A stretch of 64,000 nt of DNA from Amycolatopsis thermalba. Its GTDB lineage: Bacteria > Actinomycetota > Actinomycetes > Mycobacteriales > Pseudonocardiaceae. The notes below the pieces were generated by a model that saw only the letters and a list, made by a program, of their open reading frames with translations, had not been told where the DNA came from and did not search any database. This document shows, in pieces, positions 49,579 through 57,645 of the stretch. The stretch is taken from assembly GCF_003385215.1 (NCBI RefSeq), contig NZ_PQHW01000007.1, forward strand, positions 62,001 through 126,000. The letters run 5' to 3'. The position numbers and the translations under genes are program-made. How positions within the stretch are numbered: the stretch's first letter is position 1; each line of letters opens with the position of its first letter.

Positions 49579-50700
49579 CTAGTTCCAGCTCACCTTCAGG
49601 TCCGCGAACCACCGCGTGCGCGCCACCCGTTCGGCCTCCTCCTCGACGGCTGTCCGCGCCGCGGGCGGGAGCGGGTCGAACGCGGTGATCGTGAAGTCCA
49701 GCCGCTTGCGGCCGCTGCCCTTCGCGCGCCACACGCCGGCCACCTCGCCGCCCGCGAGCAGCGCTCCGGGGTTGCCGAGGATCCTCCAGACCTCCTTCTG
49801 CCGCGCCCGGTCCGGCACCAGCACCGCCCGGTCCCGCGACTGCAGGAACGGGTCCCACGGCGGCAGCAACCGCACGACGTCGGGCTCCGGCGGGTTCTCC
49901 AGCGCCGCCACGTCACCGGCCGGCAGGAACACCGTCCGCCCGGCGAACCGCACCTCGGCGAGCTCCTCCGGCCACATCCGCTTCACCACGGCGACCTTCG
50001 TCCCCACGAAATCCGCCGCCTCCTTCGGCGCCGCCGGGCCGTGCAGGTGCAGGTAATCCCGGACGACGGCCGTCGCGGCCCCGGCATCGGGCGTCGTCCG
50101 CATCCGCGGCCGGCCGTCCAGCGGCGCCAGCGTCGCGGGCTGGGCCCCGGCTTCCAGCCGCACCCCGCCGTGGATCGCCGCCAGCCGCATGACGTGATCC
50201 AGGATGTGGGTGGCCTGGCAGACGCGGCACTGGTACGACAAGCCGTCCGGGATGATCTTCGTGACGGCCTCGCTCACCGCGCCCTTCGACATCACCCGGG
50301 TGACGACCTTCCGCATCGCCCGCGCCGCGGTGAACAACCCGTCCAGCGCGCCCATCCCGGCCGCCTCGACCTGCTTGCGCTGCCAGCCCATCCGCGCCAT
50401 CGCGTCGTCCTCGTCGAGCGGGACCAGCGCGGCGGTGACCCGGCCGATCTCGTCCGCGCGGTGGAAGTGCGGCGCGCCGCGGTGCGTCCACGCCAGCACG
50501 AACCGCGGATCCTCCACGAAGGACTCCTCGGTGACCGGGCCGGGCAGCCGCGCCGCGAGGGAGATCGCCGCCGTGTCGCGCTGGGTGCTCTGCAGGCCGA
50601 GGTCGAACACGGTCAGCCCGGCCGGGTCGGCGACGTCGCGGTGCAGGCCCTGCGCCGCGATCCGGTGGGCGAGCACCTGCTCGCGGTCGACCTCGAGCAT
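49579..50700 (-). CDS. Winged-helix protein of the AlkZ/YcaQ-like glycosylase family
   Basis: The product has 373 residues. It matches the HTH_42/AlkZ-like family of DNA-binding proteins, some of which are glycosylases that unhook interstrand crosslinks. Visible segments are VLAHRIAAQGLHRD, FDLGLQSTQRDTAAISLAAR (a Gln-rich motif near the AlkZ catalytic QxQ/QxD position), PRFVLAWTHRGAPHFH, and VRLLPPWDPFLQSRDRAVLV. ATG 50700 overlaps the stop of the DUF3224 gene (TGATG), so they form an operon. Glycosylase activity is inferred from family only. Confidence 0.75.
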   Translation of the reverse strand: MLEVDREQVLAHRIAAQGLHRDVADPAGLTVFDLGLQSTQRDTAAISLAARLPGPVTEESFVEDPRFVLAWTHRGAPHFHRADEIGRVTAALVPLDEDDAMARMGWQRKQVEAAGMGALDGLFTAARAMRKVVTRVMSKGAVSEAVTKIIPDGLSYQCRVCQATHILDHVMRLAAIHGGVRLEAGAQPATLAPLDGRPRMRTTPDAGAATAVVRDYLHLHGPAAPKEAADFVGTKVAVVKRMWPEELAEVRFAGRTVFLPAGDVAALENPPEPDVVRLLPPWDPFLQSRDRAVLVPDRARQKEVWRILGNPGALLAGGEVAGVWRAKGSGRKRLDFTITAFDPLPPAARTAVEEEAERVARTRWFADLKVSWN

Positions 50701-51092
50701 CACAATTGGTAGTCGAAGGTGTAGTTCACGGTCTCGCTCGCTCCTCCGATCGTGCCGGTCCCGGTCAGTCCGGTCAGCTCACCCGTGCCCGAGCCCTCGA
50801 CGACCGTGAACGTGCCCTGGATGCCGTCGGCGCCGTAGGCCACGTCGTGCCGGATCACGAAGCTGCCCTTCCGTCCGTCCACACTGCCCTCGATCCGCTC
50901 GAACCCCGGCGCGGTCTGCCCGCTGCCGCTGTAGCCCTCGCCCGGGTAGTACAGCAGGAAGTCGCACGCCGACTCGCCCTCGATCATGCCGGAGTAGGCG
51001 AACGTGGCGTGCGCGTGGGCGTACCGGGGGCCGTTCTCCGGGCCGCTGACGACCTTCTCGTCCCAGGTCCGCGTGGTGAAAGTGTTGGTCAT
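50700..51092 (-). CDS. DUF3224 family protein
   Basis: The 130-residue protein has the DUF3224 beta-barrel features: FTTRTWDEKVVSG, FAYSGMIEGESACDFLLYY, GFERIEGSVDGRKGSFVIRH and TGTGTIGGASETVNYTFDYQ. It resembles allene-oxide-cyclase-like/lipocalin barrels. ATG 51092 is preceded by GGAG but also by a -10-like CACACT 6 nt upstream. It diverges from a WYL regulator across a perfect palindrome and is the first gene of the operon with the AlkZ-like gene. Function unknown. Confidence 0.85.
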   Translation of the reverse strand: MTNTFTTRTWDEKVVSGPENGPRYAHAHATFAYSGMIEGESACDFLLYYPGEGYSGSGQTAPGFERIEGSVDGRKGSFVIRHDVAYGADGIQGTFTVVEGSGTGELTGLTGTGTIGGASETVNYTFDYQL

Positions 51093-51113
51093 GGCTCCAG
51101 TGTGCAACCCATG

Positions 51114-51132
51114 CCTGACACCTTCTGTCAGG
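51114..51132. promoter_or_regulatory. WYL-regulator operator CCTGACA-n5-TGTCAGG
   Basis: A perfect 7-bp inverted repeat with a 5-nt spacer lies midway between the divergent DUF3224 and WYL genes. It covers the -35 region of both: AATACT at 51142-51147 is the -10 on the + side and CACACT the -10 on the - side. It fits control of both directions by the adjacent regulator. Confidence 0.65.
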
Positions 51133-51153
51133 TTTCCGAGGAATACTGGATCC

Positions 51154-52119
51154 ATGCGCGCGAGCAGGTTGTTGTCGGTTCTGCTGCTCCTGCAGAACCG
51201 CGGCCGGATGACCGCCGAGGAGCTGGCCGAAGAGCTCGAAGTGTCGGTGCGGACCGTGTACCGGGACATCGAGTCGCTGTCCGCCGCCGGGGTGCCGGTC
51301 TACGCCGAACGCGGCCGGGCCGGCGGCTACCGGCTGCTCGACGGCTACCGCACCCGCCTCACCGGCCTGACCGGCGAGGAGGCCCAGTCGCTCCCGCTGG
51401 CCGGGCTGCCCGACGCGGCCGCCGAGCTGGGCCTGGGCACCGTGCTGACCGCCGCCCAGCTCAAGCTCTACGCCGCGCTGCCGGACGAGCTGCGCAGCCG
51501 CGCGGGCAAGGTCGCCGAGCGGTTCGTGCTCGGCGTGCCCGGCTGGTTCCGCGGCATCGAAAGCCTGCCGCACCTGGCCGAGGTCGCCCAGGCGGTGTGG
51601 GATTCGCGGCGGGTTTCGGTGAAGTACCGGCGGTGGGACAACAGCGAGACGATCCGGCTGCTGGAGCCGCTGGGGCTGATCCTCAAGGCCGGGAACTGGT
51701 ACCTTGCCGCACAGTGTGAGGGTGCGATCCGGACCTATCGGGTGTCCCGGATCCGCTCGCTCGAACCCGGCGCCGCGTTCGAGCGCCCGGCCGGGTTCGA
51801 CCTGGCCGCCTATTGGCGGGAGTGGTCGGAGCAGTTCGAGCGGCGGATGTACCCGCGGGTCGCCGTGGTGCGGCTGTCTCCGCTGGGCCGGGACCTCGTA
51901 CCGTTCTACCTGGGCGCGGTGGGTGCCCGCGCTCTGCGCGAGTGCCGCGAGGTGCCGGACGAAGACGGGTGGTTGCGCGTGGAGTTACCGGTGGAACCCG
52001 GCGCCCCGGCACTTGGGGAGCTGCTGCGGTTCGGGCCCGAGCTGCGGGTGCTGGAGCCCGCGGACCTGCGTGACCAGGTGGCGGCCGCGGTGGACCGGAT
52101 GGGTGCGTTCTATGGGTGA
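51154..52119 (+). CDS. HTH-WYL transcriptional regulator
   Basis: The product has 321 residues. The N-terminal DeoR/YafY-type helix-turn-helix is MTAEELAEELEVSVRTVYRD. The WYL domain (about 140-230) includes RRVSVKYRRWDNSETIRLLE and GNWYLAAQCEGAIRTYRVSR. The C-terminal WCX extension ends LRDQVAAAVDRMG. WYL proteins sense ligands, some of them nucleic acids, and are common near DNA-repair and defence genes. ATG 51154 has -10-like AATACT 6 nt before it. Its stop overlaps the following HemD-like gene by 8 nt (ATGGGTGA). Confidence 0.9.
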   Translation: MRASRLLSVLLLLQNRGRMTAEELAEELEVSVRTVYRDIESLSAAGVPVYAERGRAGGYRLLDGYRTRLTGLTGEEAQSLPLAGLPDAAAELGLGTVLTAAQLKLYAALPDELRSRAGKVAERFVLGVPGWFRGIESLPHLAEVAQAVWDSRRVSVKYRRWDNSETIRLLEPLGLILKAGNWYLAAQCEGAIRTYRVSRIRSLEPGAAFERPAGFDLAAYWREWSEQFERRMYPRVAVVRLSPLGRDLVPFYLGAVGARALRECREVPDEDGWLRVELPVEPGAPALGELLRFGPELRVLEPADLRDQVAAAVDRMGAFYG

Positions 52120-52918
52120 TCTGAGCGGAGTCACGATCGGGGTGACCGCGGAACGGCGGGCCGAGGAGTTCATCGGCGCGCTGGAACGCCACGGCGCCAC
52201 CGTGCGGCACGCGCCGCTGATCCACATCGTCCCGCTGCCCGACGACGCCCGGCTGCGCGCGGCCACCGAGGAGGTCCTCGCCGAACCGCTGGACATCCTC
52301 GCGGTCACCACCGGCGCCGGGTTCCGCGGCTGGGTGGACGCCGCCGAGGGGTGGGGGCTGCGGGAGGACCTGCTGGCGTCGCTGACCCGGGCGCGGGTGT
52401 TCGTCCGCGGCCCGAAGGGCAAGGGCGCGGTGCGGGGCGTCGGGCTCACCGAGGAGTGGGCCGCGCCCGAGGAGAGCAACCGGCAGCTGTTCGGTCACCT
52501 GCTGGACGCCGGGGTCGCGGGCGCGCGGCTGGCGGTCCAGCTGCACGGCTCGCCGCTGCCCGAGCACACCGCGCCGCTGCGGGAGGCCGGCGCGCGGGTG
52601 ATCGAGGTGCAGCCGTACCGGTGGGAGTGGCCCGCGGACCTGCACCCGGCGCACGAGCTGCTGGACGGCGTGCTGGCCGGCACGGTGCGGGCGCTGGCCT
52701 TCACGAGCGCCCCGGCCAGCGCGAACATGCTGGAGCTGGCCCGCGAGCGCGGCAGGTACGACGAGCTGGTGCGGGCCCTGCGGGGTGACGTGGTGTGCGC
52801 GTGCGTGGGCCCGGTGACGGCCGCACCGTTCACCGAGGCCGGAGTGCCGACCCTGCAACCGGACCGCCAGCGGCTGGGCGCGCTGGTCAAGCTGCTGGTC
52901 GCGGAGCTGGGCACCTAG
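52112..52918 (+). CDS. Uroporphyrinogen-III synthase-like protein (no DNA-binding domain)
   Basis: The 268-residue protein is clearly related to the N-terminal domain of the HemD-winged-helix protein encoded ~5 kb upstream (shared GVTAERRAEEFIGALERHGA, VTTGAGFRGWVDAAEGWGL, QLHGSPLPEHTAPLREAGA, AFTSAPASANMLELA). It ends at residue 268 without a winged helix. It may be an enzyme of tetrapyrrole synthesis or a ligand-binding partner. It is translationally coupled to the WYL regulator, which is an unusual setting for hemD. Confidence 0.82.
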   Translation: MGDLSGVTIGVTAERRAEEFIGALERHGATVRHAPLIHIVPLPDDARLRAATEEVLAEPLDILAVTTGAGFRGWVDAAEGWGLREDLLASLTRARVFVRGPKGKGAVRGVGLTEEWAAPEESNRQLFGHLLDAGVAGARLAVQLHGSPLPEHTAPLREAGARVIEVQPYRWEWPADLHPAHELLDGVLAGTVRALAFTSAPASANMLELARERGRYDELVRALRGDVVCACVGPVTAAPFTEAGVPTLQPDRQRLGALVKLLVAELGT

Positions 52919-52976
52919 GGGAGATCTCCGGGCCGCTCCCGGTGATCAACCCGATGTGCCCGGTCCGGCCGCTTCC

Positions 52977-52982
52977 TAGGTT
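52977..52982 (+). promoter_or_regulatory. -10 element, leaderless start of the secreted hydrolase
   Basis: TAGGTT is followed by CGGTGC (6 nt) and ATG 52989. Confidence 0.45.
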
Positions 52983-52988
52983 CGGTGC

Positions 52989-54107
52989 ATGGTCAAACCA
53001 AGATCGACGATCCGCCGCTTCGCACTGCTCACCGCCGCCGCCTTCGCGCTCACCGTGGTCCCGGCGTCGGCCGGGACGGCACTCGCCCTGCCGGAACCGT
53101 CCGGCCCGTTCGCCGTCGGCGTCACCGAGCTGCACCTGGTCGACCAGGCCCGCGACCGCGAGCTGATGGCGACGGTGCGTTACCCCGCGATCCACGACCG
53201 CGGCCCGCGGGCGCCGTTCCTGACACCCGGCGCCGCCGCCGTGATCGCCGAAGCCGACGCCGCCCGGCTCGGCATGGACCCCGCCCGGCTGGACTACGGC
53301 TTCGCCACCAACGCGCGCTCCGGCGCGCCCGTCGCCGCCGGACATCTGCCCGTCGTGCTCTACACACCGGGCGCCGAGCAGCCCCGCGCGCTGGCGACCA
53401 CCCAGCTGGAGGAGCTCGCGAGCCGGGGGTACGTCACCGTCGCGTTCGACCACCCCGGCGAGACGTCCGTGGTGGAGTTCCCGGACGGCCGCCTGGTGCG
53501 CGGCGCTCTGCCACCGCAGAGCGTCGAGGTCGGCCGCCGGATGATCGCCACCCGCGTCGCGGACGCCCGGTTCGTCCTCGACCAGCTCGAAGTCCTCGCG
53601 CGGGGCGGCAACCCGGACGCGGAACGGCGTGCGCTGCCCGCCCGGCTGGGCCGCTCGCTCGACCTGACCCGGATCGGCATGTTCGGGCATTCGGCCGGCG
53701 GGTTCACCACGGCCGAGACGATGCTGGCCGACCCGCGGATCGACGCGGGTGCCGACCTGGACGGCAGCATGGCCTACTCGCAGCGGGACCGGATCTTCGG
53801 GCAGGCCGCCGAGCAGGGCCTGGACCAGCCGTTCCTGCTGATGAGCGCCGGTGACCACAGCGCCGCCACGGACGGGTCCTGGCAGGAGTTCCTGAGCAAC
53901 CAGCGCGGCCCGGCCGAGCAGCGGCACCTGGCCGGCGGCGAGCACTTCAGCTACACCGACTACCAGTTCCTGCTGCCCCGGCTCGGCGTCGATCCGGCGA
54001 TCACCGCGCCCTGGATCGGCGGCGTCGACGCCGCCCACAGCCTGGACTTCCAGCGCACCGGCCTCGTCGAGTTCTTCGACCAGCGGGTCTACGGCTGCCA
54101 GCGGTAG
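52989..54107 (+). CDS. Secreted alpha/beta hydrolase (PAF-acetylhydrolase-like)
   Basis: The product has 372 residues. A signal peptide (basic start, FALLTAAAFALTVVPASAGT, likely cleavage near residue 29-34) precedes a lipase-type hydrolase. The first part has LMATVRYPAIHDRG and LPVVLYTPGA; the nucleophile elbow is GHSAGG and the late His is in GGEHFSYTDYQF. It resembles actinobacterial platelet-activating-factor acetylhydrolase-type esterases, so an exported esterase acting on short-chain or lipid esters is likely. Its last 19 nt overlap the convergent alkyltransferase-like gene. Confidence 0.82.
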   Translation: MVKPRSTIRRFALLTAAAFALTVVPASAGTALALPEPSGPFAVGVTELHLVDQARDRELMATVRYPAIHDRGPRAPFLTPGAAAVIAEADAARLGMDPARLDYGFATNARSGAPVAAGHLPVVLYTPGAEQPRALATTQLEELASRGYVTVAFDHPGETSVVEFPDGRLVRGALPPQSVEVGRRMIATRVADARFVLDQLEVLARGGNPDAERRALPARLGRSLDLTRIGMFGHSAGGFTTAETMLADPRIDAGADLDGSMAYSQRDRIFGQAAEQGLDQPFLLMSAGDHSAATDGSWQEFLSNQRGPAEQRHLAGGEHFSYTDYQFLLPRLGVDPAITAPWIGGVDAAHSLDFQRTGLVEFFDQRVYGCQR

Positions 54108-54376
54108 GTCTTCAGGTTGACTTTCTGACCGTCCGCCAGCACGCCCTCCGCCCGGAGGAGTTCCAGCTGCCGGTGCACGAGGTGCGGCGCGGGCGTGCCG
54201 TTGGCGCGCAGGATCCGGTGCCACGGCAGGTCCGCGCCGTCCTCGGACAGGATCCGGCCGATCATCCGGGGTGACGGGGCGCCGGCGATCGCCGCGATGT
54301 CACCGTACGTGGCGACCTTCCCCGGCGGCACGGTCGCGACCACCTCGCGCACCCGCTCGTGCAGCTCCTCGTTCAC
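54089..54376 (-). CDS. Alkyltransferase-like (ATL/MGMT fold) protein
   Basis: The 95-residue protein has the DNA-binding half of O6-alkylguanine transferases: VPPGKVATYGDIAAIAG, GRILSEDG, and LPWHRILRANG. The reactive PCHR cysteine is replaced by Trp (PWHR), as in ATL proteins, which cannot transfer alkyl groups but flag O6-alkylguanine for nucleotide excision repair. It corresponds to Rv3204, which also neighbours adnA. The GTG at 54376 has -10-like TAGTTT 6 nt before it. Confidence 0.9.
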   Translation of the reverse strand: MNEELHERVREVVATVPPGKVATYGDIAAIAGAPSPRMIGRILSEDGADLPWHRILRANGTPAPHLVHRQLELLRAEGVLADGQKVNLKTYRWQP

Positions 54377-54382
54377 GTGACC

Positions 54383-54388
54383 AAACTA
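54383..54388 (-). promoter_or_regulatory. -10 element, leaderless start of the ATL gene
   Basis: On the minus strand TAGTTT is followed by GGTCAC (6 nt) and GTG 54376. Confidence 0.45.
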
Positions 54389-54435
54389 CCGCCAGGGTGT
54401 GCCGGTCCCCGGTTCTGTCGGGCGGTCGTGATTCC

Positions 54436-57400
54436 ATGCCAGACGTGAGCGCAGAGGGCACCCGGTCCCGGGCGGGCGCGCGGCTGGTTCGGCCGCCCGC
54501 CCCCGAGCAGCGCCCGGAACGCTGGGACGACGACGCGCGGGCGGTGCTGGCGGCGCCCCGCGGGTTCGTCCGCGTCCTCGGTGGACCGGGCACCGGCAAG
54601 ACCACCCTGATCACGAGCGCGGCGGCGGCCCGCATCGCCGGTGGCGCCGATCCGGAGAGCCTGCTGGTGCTCACCGCGTCCCGCCGCGCGGCGAACGCCC
54701 TGCGTGCCGAGATCACCCGCCGCGTCACCGCCGGTGACGGCGTGCCCCGCACGATCCGCGAGCCGATCGTGCGCACCGTCCACTCCTACGCGTTCTCCTT
54801 GCTGCGCCTGCAGGCCGGGTTGCAGGACGTGCCGGCGCCGCGGCTGCTGTCCAGCCCGGAGCAGGACGTCGTGGTCCGCGAGCGGCTCGCCGGCGACCTC
54901 GCCGAGGGCGCGCCGGACTGGCCCGAGCAGCTGCGGCCCGCGCTGGCCGTGCCCGGCTTCGCCGAGGAGCTGCGCGACCTGCTGCTGCGTGCCGCCGAAC
55001 GCGGTCTGGGCCCGGAGGACCTGGTCAAACTCGGCAGGCGCAAGGACCGCCCGGAGTGGGTCGCGGCCGGGGTGTTCTGGCGGCAGTACGAGGAGGTCAC
55101 GGTCCTGCAGGGCGCGGGAGGCAACGCGCTCGGCGCGCCCGGTTCGCCCGCGCTGGACGCCGCCGAGCTGGTCGCGAGCGCGCTCGTCGAGCTGGAGGGC
55201 GACCCGGACCTGCTGGCGCGCGAGCAGGCGCGGATCCGGCACGTGTTCGTCGACGATGCCCAGCACCTGGACCACCTGCAGTTCCGCCTGCTGCGGCTGC
55301 TCGGCACCGCGGCCGAGGACTTCGTCGTGACCGGCGACCCGGACCAGGCGATCTTCTCCTTCCGCGGCGCCGACCCGAACCTGCTCACGCGCGCCGACGC
55401 CGACGGCGGCCGCACGGTGACGCTGACCCGGACCCACCGGTTGAGCCTGGCCGTGCACGAAGCGGTGACGAAGCTCGGCGCGACCCTGCCGGGCGCGAAC
55501 CGGCACCGCGCGATCAGCGTCGACCCGAAGGCCGACGAAGGCGAGGTGAAGGTCCGGCTGCTGCCGACCCCGTCCGCCGAGGCGAGCTGGGTCGCCGACC
55601 AGCTGCGCCGCGCGCACCTCATCGACGGCGTGCCGTGGTCGGAGATGGCCGTGCTGGTGCGCTCGCCGGGGCGGTCGTTCCCGGTGCTGCAGCGGGCGTT
55701 GCGGGCCGCGGGGGTGCCGATCGCCTCGGCGGTGGAGGAGCTGCCGCTGGCCCGCCAGCCGGCGGTGCGGCCGCTGCTCGCGGTGGTGCGCGTCGCCGGT
55801 GATCCCGCGCTGCTCGACGTCGACACCGCCGAGATGCTGCTGGCGTCCCCGCTCGGCGGCGCCGATCCGCTGGCGCTGCGCCGGATGCGGCGTGGTCTGC
55901 GGCGGCTGGAGCTGGCCGGTGGCGGTGAGCGGTCCAGTGACGAGCTGCTCGTGGAAGTGTTGCGGGACAACGACAAGCTCGGCGGTCTCGCGGAGGCCGA
56001 GGCGGCGCCGATCCGGCGGGTCGGTGGTCTGATCGCGGTCGCGCGCGCGGCGATCGGCCGGGGCGCGGGGGTCGAGCAGGTCCTGTGGGACGTGTGGCAG
56101 GAGAGCGGCCTGCAGAAGCGGTGGGTGCGGCTGTCCGCGCGCGGCGGGACGCTGGGCGCGCAGGCCGACCGCGACCTGGACGCGGTGGTGGCGCTGTTCC
56201 ACGCCGCGGGCAACTACGTCGACCGGCTGCCGAAGGCGAGCGTGGCGGCGTTCGCGGACTACCTGTCGTCGCAGAACATCGCGGGCGACAGCCTGGCGCC
56301 GGTGGCGATGCGCGGCGAGGGCGTGTCCCTGCTGACCGCGCACGGGGCGGCCGGTCGCGAGTGGACGGTCGTGGCCGTGGCGAACGTGCAGGAGGGCAGC
56401 TGGCCGGACCTGCGGCTGCGTGGCTCGCTGCTCGGGGTCGAGCGGCTGGTGGACCTGCTGTCCGGGCTGGAGGAGGAGACGGTGTCGGCGACGGCGCCCA
56501 TCCTGGCCGAGGAGCGGCGGCTGTTCTACCTGGCGCTCGGCCGCGCGAAGCGGACGCTGCTGGTGAGCGCCGTGATCGGGGAGGACGAGCAGCCGTCGCG
56601 GTTCGTCGACGACCTGGAGGCCAACAGCGCGGACGAGTCCGGGCTGGACTCGCGGGTCAAGCCGCCGGGGCGGTCGCTGGTGCTGGCCGAGCTGGTCGGC
56701 GACCTGCGGCGCGCGGTGTGCGACCCGGACGTGCCGCCGGACCGGCGGGCGCGGGCGGCGCGGCAGCTGGCGCGGCTGGCGCTGGCCGTGGTGCCGGGCG
56801 CGCACCCGGATTCCTGGTACGGGCTGGTGGAGACGTCGACGGACACGCCACTGTACGGCGAGGGTGACGTGGTGCGCATTTCGCCGTCCACTGTGGACAC
56901 TCTGAAGAAGTGCCCGTTGCGGTGGCTGATCGAACGGCACGGCGGGTCTGACCCGGCCCAGCTGGCGGCGATCACCGGGACGCTGGTGCACGAGCTGGCG
57001 CAGGCCGCGGCGGACGGCGTGGCCGACGAGGGCCTGCGGCGCGCGCTGGACGAGGCGTGGGCGAAGGTCGACGCGGGCGCGCCGTGGTTCTCGCGGCGCG
57101 AGCGGAACCGGGTCGAGCAGATGGTGCGCAACTTCCTGGCGTGGCTGGCGAGTTCGCGGCACGAGCTGCAGCAGATGGGCATCGAGCAGGACATCGAGGT
57201 CGAGCTGCCGGTCGGTGGCGACGGTCTGCTGGTCAAGCTGCGCGGCCGGGTGGACCGCCTGGAGCACGACGCCGAGGGGCGGCCCGTGATCGTCGACCTG
57301 AAGACGGGGAAGACCGCGGTGAGCGCCGCGGATGCCGAGCTGAACCCGCAGCTGGCGGCGTACCAGTTGTCGGTGCTGCTGGGCGCGTTCGGCGGCGGGA

Positions 57401-57645
57401 AGCGTCCCGGCGGGGCGAAGCTGGTGTACCTGGCGAAGTCGCACAACAAGACGGGCGCGACGGTGCGGGAGCAGCCCCCGCTCGACGACGAGAGCGGCCG
57501 GGAGTGGCTGGAGCTGGTGCGGAAGGTGGCGGCGTCGGCGACGGGCCCGGCGTACGAGGCCACGGAGAACCCGGACTGCGACCGCTGCCCCGCGAAGGGT
57601 TCCTGCCCGCTGCGACCGGAGGGCAGGCAGGTGACGGGGCCGTGA
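54436..57645 (+). CDS. adnA: AdnA, subunit of AdnAB helicase-nuclease
   Basis: The product has 1069 residues. A UvrD-type helicase domain carries Walker A GGPGTGKT (49-56), a Walker B variant VFVDDAQHLDHLQ, GDPDQAIFSFRGAD and the late helicase motif LLTAHGAAGREW. The C-terminal RecB-like nuclease has IVDLKTGKTA, framed by cysteines (KKCPLRWLIE and CDRCPAKGSC) that form a 4Fe-4S cluster. AdnAB is the actinobacterial heterodimer that unwinds and resects double-strand breaks. ATG 54436 or GTG 54445 may start it. Its stop overlaps the GTG of a small repeat ORF, and adnB follows 406 nt later. Confidence 0.92.
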   Translation: MPDVSAEGTRSRAGARLVRPPAPEQRPERWDDDARAVLAAPRGFVRVLGGPGTGKTTLITSAAAARIAGGADPESLLVLTASRRAANALRAEITRRVTAGDGVPRTIREPIVRTVHSYAFSLLRLQAGLQDVPAPRLLSSPEQDVVVRERLAGDLAEGAPDWPEQLRPALAVPGFAEELRDLLLRAAERGLGPEDLVKLGRRKDRPEWVAAGVFWRQYEEVTVLQGAGGNALGAPGSPALDAAELVASALVELEGDPDLLAREQARIRHVFVDDAQHLDHLQFRLLRLLGTAAEDFVVTGDPDQAIFSFRGADPNLLTRADADGGRTVTLTRTHRLSLAVHEAVTKLGATLPGANRHRAISVDPKADEGEVKVRLLPTPSAEASWVADQLRRAHLIDGVPWSEMAVLVRSPGRSFPVLQRALRAAGVPIASAVEELPLARQPAVRPLLAVVRVAGDPALLDVDTAEMLLASPLGGADPLALRRMRRGLRRLELAGGGERSSDELLVEVLRDNDKLGGLAEAEAAPIRRVGGLIAVARAAIGRGAGVEQVLWDVWQESGLQKRWVRLSARGGTLGAQADRDLDAVVALFHAAGNYVDRLPKASVAAFADYLSSQNIAGDSLAPVAMRGEGVSLLTAHGAAGREWTVVAVANVQEGSWPDLRLRGSLLGVERLVDLLSGLEEETVSATAPILAEERRLFYLALGRAKRTLLVSAVIGEDEQPSRFVDDLEANSADESGLDSRVKPPGRSLVLAELVGDLRRAVCDPDVPPDRRARAARQLARLALAVVPGAHPDSWYGLVETSTDTPLYGEGDVVRISPSTVDTLKKCPLRWLIERHGGSDPAQLAAITGTLVHELAQAAADGVADEGLRRALDEAWAKVDAGAPWFSRRERNRVEQMVRNFLAWLASSRHELQQMGIEQDIEVELPVGGDGLLVKLRGRVDRLEHDAEGRPVIVDLKTGKTAVSAADAELNPQLAAYQLSVLLGAFGGGKRPGGAKLVYLAKSHNKTGATVREQPPLDDESGREWLELVRKVAASATGPAYEATENPDCDRCPAKGSCPLRPEGRQVTGP

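Noticed and set aside
54089-54376. Alkyltransferase gene inactivated by loss of the acceptor Cys
   Set aside because: The PWHR motif is the defining feature of ATL proteins, not decay.
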